64,000 bases of DNA from Acanthochlamys bracteata. Taxonomy: Eukaryota > Streptophyta > Magnoliopsida > Pandanales > Velloziaceae. The notes under the pieces are model-generated. The model was not told the origin of the DNA. It searched no databases and saw only the letters and a program-made list of their open reading frames with translations. The stretch covers positions 2,582,461-2,646,460 of the forward strand of contig CM034139.1 in assembly GCA_019914995.1 (NCBI GenBank). The letters are read 5' to 3'. The translations under genes and the position numbers were made by a program. How positions within the stretch are numbered: the stretch's first letter is position 1; each line of letters begins with the position of its first letter. Shown one piece after another: positions 9,720 through 22,078 of this stretch.

Positions 9720-12700
9720 AACATGATCAAGCTGCCTTCAAAGACTTACTTGCTTGATTGCCACTTACGGCAGAGGTGGACCTCATCGGCAACTTTTGAG
9801 GTGGGCTGTGGAAGCTCATAGCCCTCGATGTCATGGTCGGTAAACCCTGATGTCTGTAGGAAGCCTTTAGACTAGCTAGAACTTTTGAGCAAAAATCGAA
9901 CCCGAGCCAATCCACACAATGATCCGGGCGTTTCCAGACAAATCACATTTACTAGACCTCATATAAAATAATGCCTTCACCTGCACCCATGACTCTAGTT
10001 TCTAGCTCTAATTCTACTAGGTTACCAACTTCTACTAGACCATTGCTTGCACCGAACTACTAGCCTTAGTGCAATGGACATCAAATCTTGTAGGGCTAAA
10101 AGATTGTGTTTTTATTGCTGATCTTATGTATGAGAGGGGTCACAAATGCGGCTCCAAACTTTATATAATTACAGGACACGAAGATGAGGATTGATGAAGA
10201 CTATGCTCCAATATAGATGAGAATGAGCATCACGGAAGATGCAATTATGTCGCTAAGTTTCCATGGCCTAGTTGGTCCACAAACCATTTGAGTCCTCGAA
10301 AAAATTTAATAAAGTAACAGGTCTTTCCTCATTGACCCAGATGTCACTCATAATTCTATCCCAGCATCTTAAAAAGCATCCACAACTACAAGGGACAGCC
10401 GTTAGAACACTCACTGTTAAGCTCGTAGATGGGAGACCGCACTTTATTGAAGTAATGTACAAGACCTGAGGCATTAACCTTCTAGGTTAATTTCTCTTAC
10501 AATTGAAGGCATTAACTTGCAGGTAGATGCATATCCTTTTATCTTGGTGGATGGATTTGGTCTTTGGAATCTAGTTGCTAAAAAGCTTAGGTAAAGTGAT
10601 TCATGATTAGAAGACGTCAGAAATGTAATTTTCCTTATCAGGTACAAAGGTGGTTTTGGAAGGCATAAGAGAGGGAGGTGTCTCTAGACTGATAAGCCTA
10701 AGTCACACAAAGTCATTATGTTCAATGAGGATCATTCTAGAAGAAGGGTCTTTACCGAACATGAGTTCCTTACCTAAAGACTTGCAATTGATGCTGGTTT
10801 CGCTATAGCTCTGTGTTTCAGCCTAAAATGGATTTGCCTCCCTAGCGCTTCTTAGATCATAGAATTCCATTAATATCAAGTTAGCTCCTATAAAGGTTAG
10901 ACCTTATCGCTAGCCATACATTCAAAAAGTTGAAATTCAGAGGATTGTTAAGAAAATGTTGGAATAAGGTATTACCAAACCAAACACTTCTACCTTTTCT
11001 ACACCTGTGTTGTTAGTTAGAAAAAAGATGGCACCTGAAGATTTAGTTCAGATTACCGAGCCCTAAATGCAATTACTATCAAAGAAATTTCCTATACGAG
11101 TTATAGAAGAGCTCCTAAATGAATTACATAGTGTAAAATTTTTTTCCAAGCTAGACTTAAATCAAGTTACCACCAAATTAGGGTTAAAAAGGAAGACATG
11201 CATAAAACTGCATTACCCATGATGGCGATTATGAATTCTTGATAATGCCCTTTACTTTGACAATTGCTCCTTCTACATTCCAAACTATTATGAATGATGT
11301 GTTTAAGCCTTATGTTCAGCACTTTGTCCTTATCTTTTCTGATCATATTTTCGTATATAGCTCTTCTTGGCAAGAGCGCTTATAACATCTTGCCACCGGT
11401 TTCCGTATATTAGAGTAACAAGCTCTAAGAAAATTTCTCAAAATTCCAATTTAGCTTTAAGAAACTGGAATACATGAGCCATCTAGTTTCGAAAGAGGCA
11501 TCTCAGCAGACCTGTCTAAGTGCAAGCAATGTTGGATTGGCTAGTGCTTATTTCACAAATAGCTCTAAGCGGATCCTTGGGTTTAACAAGTTACTACTAA
11601 CGTTTTGTTAAAGATTATGGCCATATTGCGGCACCACTCACTGAGCTACTAAAAAGAATTCTTTTTTATGGTCTTTGGGTGCTAACGAAGCATTCTTGCA
11701 ACTCAAGAATGCAATGACAAGTACTCATATGCTGGTTCCACCAAGTTTCTCTAAACCATTACTGTAGAAATGGATACCTGTTATAGGGGTCTTGGAGTAG
11801 TTTTGACATAAGAAGGAAGACTAATCTCATTAGCAAGTAAGTCCCTATCACCACCTATAGCAAGCAAGTCAACTTATGAGAAGGAGCTCTTCGCATTAGT
11901 ATTGGCTATCAAGAAATAGCATCCTTATTTTACTGAGTAATTGTTTCGTCATCCAAACTGATCATCTAAATTTCGTAATGCAGCTACTATCGTTGTTAAA
12001 TTAATGAATTATGATTACCAAATCGTTTACCGAGCTAGTAAGGAAAATGTTCCGATATTTTGTCACGTTGTGAGGAAGCTTCTTGTGCAGCCATATCTAT
12101 TCTACAAACTTTCTTCTGGGGTAGTTTAAGTCATGCACAAGAAAATGACCCGAGCATCCAAAGTCTTATTCAGTCAGCTAATAGCAGTGAGCATCTAGAA
12201 CTGTCCATAGTGCATGGATTTCGTTGTCATAGTGGTCGCCTATAAATTCCAGAGGATAATGCCTTAAGGCATCAAATTATGTCTGATGCTCATAACCAGC
12301 CATTGGAGGGCACGGCAGACAGTTCAGAACATATAAACGGATTAGTCAACAATTCTATTTGCTAGGACTTTCAAAGGATGTTCAGCTACATCAAAGAAAT
12401 GCATCACTTTGCGCAAAAGCTAGGTCTTCCATTTAGGCGGTAGGATTGCTTCAACCATGCCAATTCCTGACAAAATCTGGAATGATATTTCAATGGACTT
12501 TTTATTAAAGAGCTACCTTATTAGAAGGTCGCGATGATACATTAGTTGTGGTGAATTGCCTCTCCAAATTTGTTCATTTTATTCCCTTAACACATAAATG
12601 CACAACCTGCTCAAGTTGCATCTGCATTTTCTAAAGAATAGTTCGTTTACATGGTACTCCCAACTCCATTGTATCTGAAAAGGCCCTATATTTTTGAGCT

Positions 12701-13362
12701 CATTGTGGAAAGAGTTACGGAAGATGCACAACATATCATTCATAGTCAAGTGGTCAATCAGAGGTGGTGAAGTGAGGCCTTGAGACCTACTTATGTTGCT
12801 TTTCGAGTGAGCACCCAAAACAGTGGATGTGCGGGCTACATTGGTCCGAATATTTTATAACACAAATACACATTCAACCACTAACACCAGTCTATTTGAA
12901 GCAGTTTACGGGTAAACCCACGTTCTCTGATTTCCTATGCATCGGGGCCTATTCGATCAGATGAACTAAGATTGTAGTTGAGAGAGTGTGATGAAATCTT
13001 GAAAGAATTGAAGTTTCAACATGCTCAAGCTAGGATGAAACAAAAGGCTGATGCTCATCGCTGAGAACTTGAATTTTCAGTGAAAGATATGGTCTTCCTG
13101 AAAGTTCAGTCATATCGTAAAAATTTAGTGGCTGCTACGAAAAAATTCATAAATTGCTTTATCGCCTAGACCTACCTTCGGATCTCGCATAAATCCTTTC
13201 TTTCATAGTTCCCAATTGAAGGACGCTCATTTTGAACCTCCTACCTCCTAATTTTTCAGAGGTCTTGCTTGATTAGTCCCTGCCAGAAGATATCGTGTCT
13301 TTTGTTGACACATCTCCAGCGCAAAGATTCAAGGACGAGTCCGTTCTCCGAGGGGAAGGGAG
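9720..13362 (+). mobile_element. Degenerate Ty3/gypsy retrotransposon, internal region
   Basis: The order is gag, protease, reverse transcriptase, RNase H, integrase, as in Ty3/gypsy elements, broken by many stops and frameshifts. A gag tail with a remnant zinc knuckle (AKRLCFYC) lies at about 9780-10150. A protease region is at 10240-10570 (DPDVTHNSI, replacing the usual D-S/T-G core, then LVDGFGLW). Reverse transcriptase runs from about 10880 to 11560, with LVRKK, FFSKLDL, QTIMNDVF and a damaged YxDD equivalent (IFSDHI). RNase H is about 11690-11960. Integrase is about 12250-13090 (ISMDFL, VVVNCLSKFVHFIPL, SSGQSEVV). The last frame ends near an EDIVSFVD stretch at about 13290. A purine-rich tract at 13350-13362 precedes the LTR start. 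I found no 5' LTR or tRNA primer site, so the element appears 5'-truncated. Confidence 0.85.
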
Positions 13363-13790
13363 TGTTACGATTGCAAGACCTGAGGTTGATGATTGTCAAC
13401 AAGGATTAAGAAATTTTGCTATTGAGAAGAAGGAGAAGGAAGCAGAGAATGTACAAGAACCTGTAAAGACCGAAACAGGGAAGGAAGTAGTGGCAGGTGT
13501 CACTGGACGACCTTGTCGGAATTGGAGACGGTGGATAGCTGCCAATGGTGTCCGAAATGCATGTCAGGAGGACATAGGGGAAGAAGCACCTGGCCTATGC
13601 ACTCGACTCAGGGCTAGAAACTGAGTACAGCTTGAGGCAGCCTGGACACCATTTGAAGGCGTCTTTGGGGCCAAATAATACTCCTGGTCACCATTCGAAT
13701 GGTGACCCCTCAAGGTAAAGATAACTTGATGCTATGCCTAGATCAGTCATGGCAACTCTCCGCTTGAAGAGTATGTTGACCCCTCAAGGT
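13363..13790 (+). mobile_element. Start of gypsy 3' LTR (probable)
   Basis: TGTTACGATTGC follows the polypurine tract AGGGGAAGGGAG directly, which is the expected layout for the first bases of a 3' LTR. A 109-codon frame (13295-13624) crosses the boundary and is therefore chance or residual. The LTR end (CA) could not be placed because the sequence passes into a gene-like fragment at about 13791. A 14-base direct repeat (TGACCCCTCAAGGT at 13703 and 13777) marks the transition and may be a duplication at an insertion or recombination point. Confidence 0.5.
13686..13707. repeat. 22-bp perfect palindrome
   Basis: The block reads GGTCACCATTC followed immediately by its exact reverse complement, with no spacer. 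It lies inside the presumed LTR, just before the first copy of the 14-base direct repeat. Confidence 0.9.
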
Positions 13791-14340
13791 TTACTTGCAG
13801 AAGTTTCAAGAGTTGGAAGGCAAAAAAGGCACCGGAGGTTCGTCTTCTACGTTTTCTTCTATTGCAATGCAGCAGAAGAACCTGGCGGTTACGGTGCTGC
13901 TTATGGAGTATTCATGGCTAATTATGGAGCAGGGATGTATGGTAGTAGGATGATGATGATGATGGGTCAACAGTTGTATGGTTCATCGCTGAGTTCCCAA
14001 GCTTATCATCAGCATCAGAGAGGCAAAGAACACGGGGGGAGCGAGCTATACGTCTTCTTCAGTTGCTGGGCAGATTGGTAGACAAGGAAGAGTTTGATTG
14101 AAATCGTTCTTCAAAGGCAGTAGTTACTCCACTCTTCTGTTCTGTTCTTGTTCTACCATTTATTGTTAAGTTTTATTTAAAAGTATTTGATTAATCAACT
14201 TTGATGCTTTGTAATGTTGAAAAGGAGTCCATTAGAGTTTAGATTTAGAGAGTTTTTGGATGCTGTTGCTGGTACGTTATTGAACACTTGTGTGTATGTA
14301 ACATGTATATTAAAAAAGAGTTGGAGAAAGCTGGCTTAGT
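13791..14340 (+). pseudogene. Fragment of a Gly/Tyr-rich protein gene with apparent 3' UTR
   Basis: After an acceptor-like TTTACTTGCAG, one frame reads KFQELEGKKGTGGSSST and continues to about 13880. A one-base shift then leads into a Gly/Tyr/Met/Gln-rich stretch (GGYGAAYG, NYGAGMYG, MMMMMGQQLYG, 13886-14030). A second shift in a G6 run at about 14034 leads to ASYTSSSVAGQIGRQGRV and a TGA at about 14094. Both switches sit where compositional continuity demands them, so this looks like the last exon of a real gene that has taken two indels. About 240 bases of UTR-like sequence follow. I do not recognise the parent gene. Its position between a gypsy LTR and a copia element suggests capture or retrotransposition, which is inference. 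Confidence 0.5.
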
Positions 14341-14739
14341 ACAATGAACTGCTTTTCTCTATAATTTCATATACAAGTAATAATTTGAAAAGTAGTATAA
14401 CAACAAGCAAAAAAATAGTTATAATTAAAAGCTTAGAAACTTCTATTCGAAGATTCGAAAATTACTTGAAACCACATAAATCAATATTTATTAGTCTGTT
14501 ATAATATTAAAAAAATATTATGAAATATTTGAAGTATTAAATAAAAAAATGTATTAAAAAATTATAGGAATATAAAATTTTATGATTTTACTCGAGTGGA
14601 ACCATACTTTCTAAATTTTCGATCTTGGCAATCTTAGAGTGCGGTATTTAAAGCAGAAGGTTTAGGAGTCATGCCAAAAGTAAAACTCAACTTGCTGTTA
14701 AAAACCTTCGGTAGTCATTCATTCGTTAAATCTGTCAGC

Positions 14740-16512
14740 ACTGGCAACTGTTCTTCTACTCCATTTATTATTTCCTTTCACTGTGGAAGAGAAGGACATA
14801 AAATTAGATCATATTGATATAAAAAACATAAAGAAGATGCAAGAATGATGTGGGTTCTTAAAGGAATTATCAGACTAATGCAAGAGAGCCGAAAACAATT
14901 TTGGCGCCTAGAAGGTAACAAAATTTCTACAAGTATTTTGCAGTCGTTTGCAGTAAAAAGACGAGCAAATGCATCTAGATAGTGGCTGCTCAGACATATG
15001 ACAGAGGATGCAAAAAGCTTTATCACCTACGAGCGCGTCAAGGAGGTAATGTAATACTTAGCGACAATAGTGAGTGTTAACTAATTGGTATTGGTAAGAT
15101 CGAGAAAATTCTCTCTTTGTGCATTTTTTATGCGTTGCATGTAAAAGGTTTGAAGCATAACTCAATAAGTATAAACCAATTACGTGTAGTGGACTAAAAG
15201 TAATTGTTAATAAAATATTTCCTATTACCAATAAGGAAACCAATGTTGAAATTCTTCAAGGAAAAAAAGAAAAAAATATATATGTATTATATATTGATGA
15301 CTTCTCTAAATCACACTATGTTTTTAGTTGTAAGTCAGTACAAAAACTGCTGGTTATAATACGAAAGGCTAACATGCTTTTTAAGCTCTCTAGATCAAAT
15401 CCTGTTTCACGGCTACCCAATATGAAATTCAAAATGGAAAATCTTTGTGATGCTTAATGAAAAGAAACAAATTAGACCCCCCTTGAAGTCAAAACAAGAT
15501 ATTTCTAACAGGTAAAACTCTCCAGCTCCTAATAGAATTGCACGCCATGAAGGTAAGTATTACTATTATAGATGATTATTTAAAATTTTATTGGATACTC
15601 TTCTTGGCTTACAAAATTAGAGCTTTAGATTTATTTTCCGGACTTCTTAGAAATGTACAAATGAAATTTGATTTTAGAATTATTGCTATAGAAGAGATCA
15701 AGGAAAAGAAATTCTAAATCAAAATTTTGTTGAATTTTGTGATACAAATAATTTGATCCATAACTTTCCTGCACATAAAACTACTCAGCAAAATGATATT
15801 CTTGAAAAGACAATAGAAGAAGAATAGAGTGTTAGTAAAAATTACAATAACTATCTTGCTTGATTAAAAGTTGCGCAAATATTTTTAAGTTGAAGATATT
15901 AACACTGGATGCTTTACTGTCTTAATTAGAACACCCTTAATAAAACACCATTTGAACTATTGAAAGGTAATAAACTAAAAATATTGCATATTCTAAATTT
16001 TTCAGTTGCAAATGCTTTGTCTTGAACAATATTTTTTCAACAAAAAAACTTTAGTGGCATAAGAATCAATTCTTACAATATTTGATGAACATAACTCTGT
16101 ACCAAGATAGGTTATAACTGTTGATATAGGTACAAAAAAATGGGGATAAGAAAACCCATGAACCAGTAGAGGATAATCGACCAGCCCACTTGAGTATTAG
16201 TCGATTGAACTTCAAATAGAAACTAATCCAATGAACGAATTAGTAAATAGTAAGAAGAAAGGACTTCTAACCGTACCCAACAATTCAAATATCGATTTAG
16301 CCATCCTCCAAAAACATTATACGTAATATCAATAGAGTGGAAAGACTGAGGTCCCAAATAAAATGTGACTTTTTATAACATTGCACTTTCGTTTCTCAAT
16401 TGAAACCTAAAATGCATTGAAGAAGCTTTATGCGAATGTTTTTCGATTGTTGATATGTAAGAAGAGCTAAATTTGCTTAAGTAAAATTGTGCGTGGAATC
16501 TTCTTTCTAATC
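14740..16512 (+). mobile_element. Degenerate Ty1/copia element, 5' part (gag knuckle to early RT)
   Basis: A zinc-knuckle remnant (FHCGREGHKIRSY) is at about 14770. A protease-like region follows (HMTEDAKSFITYERVKEGN, about 14990-15050), then a pre-integrase segment with YVLYIDDFSKSHYV at about 15280. Integrase core remnants run from 15540 to 16000 (FSGLLRNVQ, FCDTNNL, QQNDILEK, NKTPFELLKG). At 16370-16512 the start of the RT domain is visible in shifting frames (IEEALCECFSIVD, EELNLL, NCAWNLLSNL). Every domain is broken by stops. The coding similarity stops exactly at the hAT insertion beginning at 16513 and resumes at 18497. Confidence 0.8.
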
Positions 16513-18496
16513 TAAAAGCGGCAAATTTTGATCCGACCCATGAACCCAACTTATTTAAATCAGATTTGGTTCAGCACTATAAAACTTTGGATCATTTTTG
16601 AATTGATCTGATAATTTAAACAAATTTTAGTCATTTTGGATCAACCTAAAATTGACCCGATATGAATTGACTAACAGTCGAAGAAATATTGGCTAATTTG
16701 ACGGCGAATAGTGAGATAAAAATGTCGGGGAGTCACGATGTAGCTACTGGAAGCTAGCAGGATATACCTTTTAGTTCTAGAGAGGCAGCTCACGTTAGGC
16801 AGCCGATCAAAGAGGCAGCCGATATTCCTTAATAATAGATACCCACTCAGAAACCAAGTGATACATCAAAAGACACTCCATCTTTCACAAATTCATTCCA
16901 TTAACCAATAACATGGATCTCCATTAGCAATTACATAGTCGATCAAACTTAAACAAACACAATTACAGAGGAAACAAATAAATCATAGAAATTTGAAAAG
17001 ATTTTTCTAAAAGTCGAAGGTAGATATATTTGTTTGCCATTACTAAGGCCGATACTTGATTTGTGGGGTGTTTTGCTAAATAGAACACCCTCATACCGGA
17101 CCTCAGATTTCAAAGTTAAGCTGATCAAACTCCCAATAAATGAATCAACCACAGAACTATTCGTTTAGAAGAAACAAAATTTTTACTGATTGTTGTTCAT
17201 TCATTATTCTAGTAGGAATTTAGTAAACAACGAGGAGTTACGGCGTAGCTACAGGTTTTTGAGCATGCATCACTTTGCTCCAGCAGTTAAGGCCTAATCT
17301 CATGCAGTAAAAGTTAAGGAACCGCGAGAGAGGAGCGAGGGGATGCTTCCCAATTAGCAATGCAATATCACAGGTGAATCGGCCGGATTTAGGTTCCCGC
17401 ACACGGATGAGCTCGACACAATTGCAGTCAATCAGCGTGTGGCATTCAACAGCGACTAGATCAGTGGAGATAAGTCGAAGGTGGACCAAGGAGAAAACGC
17501 CGGGTGCGGAAAGCAAACCACGCGCCAGAGAAATGGTCTGGCTGCAAGCAACCCGAGAGCGGGGAGAAAAAGAAATAAGATAAGAAAAACAAAAGAGATA
17601 AAGAAAAATCTAGAGGGTGGGAGAATGTTGGAGAAAGAAAATTTAGACTTTGGCCAATGGAAATATAAGTAGATGTTGTTAGCCCAAATACCTTACAATC
17701 CAGCGAGAAAAAATTGTTCGCAATTGATACCCTCTGAGCGCTACATTATTGCTTTCTACAAATTAGTGTGTTTTCCTAAATTATGATTCGTAAATATTTT
17801 AGGACTTTTGTCTTTTTTTCATATTTATATATTTATAAGTTCATTACAAAGATGATGAACGACATTGAATTACATTACGATTTTCACTCTTTCCATTTTC
17901 AGCATTCTATAATCAACACATTTTGAGGATTCACCTTATCGGCATTTTTTTAGAATCAACGGAATGAAAGAGAGTTACCTTACCGACGAGCTTTGATTGA
18001 AGACTCGCTGTGGGTTGTAGTGGATGTTGTTCTTCACCGACGAGGAAGGGGTGAAGAAACGGATAGTCATTGTCGAGATAGAGATGAAATATTTTTTAAG
18101 GACGCTTCCATCTAAGTCCACGACATTGCCAACGGCATAAGATCTCGAGAATGAACAATGAATGGATGAACTTTTACTGATTAAAAAATTAAAAAAACTA
18201 AATAATGTATATTTTGATGAACACTCAATAGATCTCTTCACTAAGAATACCATATAATATTTATTCTAACTGATTTTAGGATTTCACGCACGCTTGAAAG
18301 TGTAGAATAGAAATTAATACTTTTTGTTATTAAATGAGTTAATCCGAATTTGATCCGGTTATTTAATGTATTGGATTAGGATTGACAATTTGACCCATAT
18401 AAGTTTATGAATTTGGTTAGGTTTGAACGAATTTGATCTGATGTTAATAAGATCGATCCAAATTAAATTGACCCACTAATCCAATTTCCACCCCTA
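16513..18496. mobile_element. Non-autonomous hAT-like element nested in copia RT
   Basis: The left end TAAAAGCGGCAAATTTTG and the inverse of the right end, TAGGGGTGGAAATTGG, are imperfect terminal inverted repeats. They are of the TAGGGGTGGCAAA type common on plant hAT elements. Imperfect 8-base direct repeats flank it (TTCTAATC at 16505 and CCTAAATC at 18497). Removing it brings the two halves of the copia reverse transcriptase together in the right order, which independently supports the boundaries. Subterminal regions are rich in GATCCGA/TGACCC motifs. There is no transposase. It carries an antisense LSm14-like fragment, listed separately. Confidence 0.75.
17038..17152 (-). pseudogene. Captured LSm14-domain fragment similar to DECAPPING 5
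   Basis: Read on the minus strand from 17152, the first 38 residues match the start of the plant DECAPPING 5 / LSM14 N-terminal domain. Diagnostic pieces are DSFIGSLISLT, KSEVRYEGVLF and SSIGLSN. In the family this domain is an Sm-like fold that engages mRNA-decapping factors. Here the match ends after about 115 bases, which may be an exon edge, and the frame runs on into unrelated sequence. There is no sign of the FFD/TFG or RGG parts. It lies inside the hAT-like element 16513-18496, so it is best read as a captured host exon. Confidence 0.7.
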
Positions 18497-19600
18497 CCTA
18501 AATCGAAATATGAATCATTCTAGAAACTAAATGAATTTTTAGAAACAAATTGGATGAAAATGTTAATTTAATTAAAAATAAAGCAAATCAGTAGCTAAAT
18601 GTTATGATCAAGAAGAAAGAATTTATTTTGAAGAAACCTATACACTTGCTACACGACTTGAAGCTATTCATCTATTGTTTACATTTGCAAGCCACAAGAA
18701 TTTTAAACTGTTTTAAATAGATGTTAAAGGTGACTTCCTAAATAGTTTTTTAGAAGAAGAATATTATGTTGATCAACCCTCTAGTTATGAGAATATAAAC
18801 TTTTCAAATCATAATTTTACACTTATGAACTCAAATAATCTCTTAGGTGGATGTGCCTCATTGGCAACAAGAAGACTATTGAAGTACAATCGCCTTGTCG
18901 AGTTTACTAAAGAAGACAAAAGAGTCCCTCCATAGGAAGGAGAGTGGTGGTTAGGGAGGATGATCAATGAAATCCCATTTTAGTAATGACTTGCCTATTT
19001 GTCTAAGATCCTGCGAAAGAATCTTTTTTCAAACTTCCGCTAGTCTATGAATCCCTTTTCTGACGACTATTCCGACGACTACTAGTAAGCTTGATATTCA
19101 ATTTTGTATATGTTGTGAGCAAAATATTAAAATGCACCCCCAAAAAAACACTTAGCTAAAGTAAAAAAAATATTCAATATTTATTTGAAACTAAAGATTT
19201 AGAATTATCTTATCTAAAGGTGGTTGCAAGTTAGATAAAAATAGCTCTAGTGGATCATGCCAATTTATAGGTGGATGTCTGATCATCTGATACTCGAAGA
19301 AGCAATTTTTGTAGCATTATCAATAGTAGAAGCGTGATATATTGTTGCAACTAAGTTCCTTTGTATAGGTATTGTGGATCAAATATCTAGATTGTGGCTT
19401 TGATATGAAAATTGCGCTCAATTTTGTGATAACAGTGGTATAAATTAAAATTCCAACTAAGACTCTAACACAAAGAATATATACTTACAAATCACTTTTA
19501 TTAATAGAGGGGATGTTGAGTACAATGATATAGTCTTTCAATTTCATGGATTCAAAAAATCATCCTACGGATTTTCCTTTTACAAAACAATTAGCTTAAA
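18497..19600 (+). mobile_element. Degenerate Ty1/copia element, 3' part (RT and RNase H)
   Basis: RT resumes with RNKLDENVN and NKA at about 18540, followed by an FEETYTLATRLEAIHLL-type stretch and DVKGDFLNSFLEEEYYVDQP at about 18710-18780, all in shifted frames. The RT is then cut off by the module at 18861-19165. After it, RNase H remnants appear at about 19220-19560: a GSCQFIGGCLI-like block, the FCDNSG region, and a terminal stretch with FTKQLA equivalents. The 600 or so bases expected between these RT and RNase H motifs are missing, so the module has replaced rather than simply split this part. A purine-rich tract at about 19845-19862 could be the PPT, but no LTR pair was found. Confidence 0.75.
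18861..19165 (-). repeat. Central module, copy 2 (inverted relative to 5776-6105)
   Basis: The reverse complement of this interval matches 5776-6105 from GCTAAGTGTTTTTTTGG through CTTGTTGCCAATG. The short-repeat arms that surround copy 1 are absent here. It sits inside the copia pol region between RT and RNase H remnants. It has no coding frame shared with copy 1. Confidence 0.8.
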
Positions 19601-22078
19601 GCAATTTTCAAAAAGAATTTCTTGAAATTACTTATGCACTTTGTAATTCAAAATATTTTTGTATTTCTATGTAAAGATAAAACTACGCCTATTTGAAAAC
19701 TTATGTTTCCACTATGTTGAAGATCTTATGCATTAACTTTATCAACTTTATTGTCTGTGAGATTTATTTTGAAATTTATGTTGATCAATGCTAGTAATCA
19801 TTATAAATCTTACTAACGCCCCATTACTTTGTGTGATGACCAAAAAGGTGGAAAAATTGTATAAATTATTCGCAGCACTCCTATATGTGAACGAAGGAAT
19901 AACTTTCTCAATGTCAGCAAGAGGTAGAAGAACTCTTTCCTTTACGTGAGATGCACATCTATGTCAGAAGAATAACCATCCCCAAATGTGCATCTTAGTG
20001 AATGAAATACAATATATTGCATTGTAGTGATATCATAGTGAATAAACTCAGAACTTTACAAATTTTGCCATAATAAAAATAGAAGATTATTCGTACTCCT
20101 AATTATTTTATGATAATAAAGGTTAAAAATTATGAGTTATATTTTGGAGAAATTAACAATGTGCATGATAAGTGCATAGGACCTAAACTGTGAAGAAATC
20201 AAAAGATCAGCAGAATAGTTGAAACCATCAATAGTTGCTTGCTATAATTGGTGGACAACATCAACCTGCAAGTACGTGCCAAGGGATATATACTACATCT
20301 TCACATAAAGAATTCAAAACATAATAGGTACTGATAAGGAAGCAAGTGGTTGTTAGAACACATGAGCATGTGGACGACAATATTAGGAAGAAATGTAAGG
20401 AATGCTACCTTCTGTTACAATTCCTGCAGAAAACAACTGTAACAATTCTAAACAAAAGTTAGTCATAGATTTGATAGTGCATTTCAATAACTTTTTCCTA
20501 ATCTTTTATTTTATATTTTAAAAAAAAATCTTTTATAATATTTTATACATTTTTTAAAAAGTCTGAAAAATACAAAAAAATTCTACGTCATAAAATTTTA
20601 TTACTTTTTATTTTCATTATTTTTTGTTAAAAAAATAAAAATCATTTTTTAAAAAAATTACTTAAATATTATTTATTTCATAATCACTTTCAAACATCTA
20701 CTTAATACTATTGTAAAAGAATGCATATAAGAATACAATCAAACTACATATGACAGAGTGATTTTTATATCGCTGGGCAATCTCGCCTAAGTCCACGATC
20801 ACTTGTAAGTTTATGAGAAGATTTTACTAAGTTAACCAGAGTTACTATCGAGTCTCAATACTCAGTTGAGCGCCTTCGGCTCAATCAGAGTTCCCTCACA
20901 AGGTAAAACTCTCGACAGCCTCTCAAGCTTCGTCAAACTCCTCATGCTGGAGCTCAAAGCTTTAACCAAGGGATATAACTTTCAAAATGTTTAAGCCTAG
21001 ACTATGACAACGGAGAATTCGTATGTTCTCTGTATAATAGTTTTTCTATAGAATTTACATAGATATTGATCTCAACTAAAGATCAAAAAGCTCTCCTCCT
21101 TATATGTATGAAATAAAAGAATCAAGAAAAGATGAAAAGATGAGAAGGAACAACCTACAAATGTAGATAATTTGCTCTTTTTCTTACTGATTAGCTTCTC
21201 TATATGCGTATATGTTTTCTCTCTTCTCGTATTTTTCTATTCTACAGTTGCTTCTTTTTAGGACCTCAATCTTTCTTTTTATTAACGCGAGTGATTGTGT
21301 ATTGAATGCAATTGTAATCAATGTAAAAGATCTAACCGTCGTAGAAGGTTCTTCTAAATCTGGATGCATCATTTCCTTCTTCAATTTTGATAGATTTTTG
21401 ACCTTTACAAGCAAAGATTCTATGATATCCTTGCATGAATATTGTACGGGAATACTATGTAATTTATTACAACTTTGACCGCACCATCCAATCTCCATAC
21501 AGTTGTGATCAAGCGTCCGCATCACTTGAAACCACAATGAAATCCACTAATATTAATAACGTACGGTCACTAAGATTGATGTTTTGTAAGACATATCTGC
21601 CTCAAACTGAATCTCATCGTAAAGCTCACCACAACCTTCTAGATGAAAGCTCTCTACGACTGCTGCAGGCCTTCCTGATTTTTAAAAAAGTTCTTCTCCA
21701 CTAACAAAGAAGAAGCTCAATTAAGTGCAACTTTTTATTTGTTGCGTGCTGCTATCTTATACTAACACCTTTAATTTGATCTTAGAAATAAATCTAAATG
21801 AGAAGATCAAGCTTCTAATGGCTAAGAGAATGCAAAGCAAAGATTAAAAAATAACGGCAATTGAATTTTTCTTATTATAAGGTTTATTCCTCTGAATTTT
21901 TCCGAGATTTGTTTCATTTGTTGGCCGATACTTGCTGATGTGGATAGCTTCAGTAGAGCCCAAGGAATGAGTCTTCAAAATCTGAAGTAAGTTAGGCGTA
22001 ATTCAAGTTACAATCAATCCAACGACTACAAGTGTTTTCTAGAGTTTTCGATGTCATATCATCTAAAGTGATAAGTGT
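19601..22078. other. Repeat-derived interval without a recognisable gene
   Basis: The start is probably untranslated 3' sequence of the copia element. A MITE-like AT-rich block lies at 20476-20700. Open frames at 21184-21537 (-), 21212-21478 (+) and 21435-21704 (+) overlap on both strands and show no known domain. The mixed-complexity block 20760-21050 looks like LTR or leader sequence but could not be paired. Confidence 0.35.
20476..20700. mobile_element. AT-rich MITE-like element
   Basis: AGTGCATTTCAATAAC at the left and the inverse of the right end (AGATGTTTGAAAGTGATT) are weak inverted repeats. The interior (poly-A/T blocks with TCTACGTCATAAAATT) resembles the MITE at 40558-40808, which has TTTTACATCGTGAAATT at the same place. 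Target duplication unclear. Confidence 0.45.
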
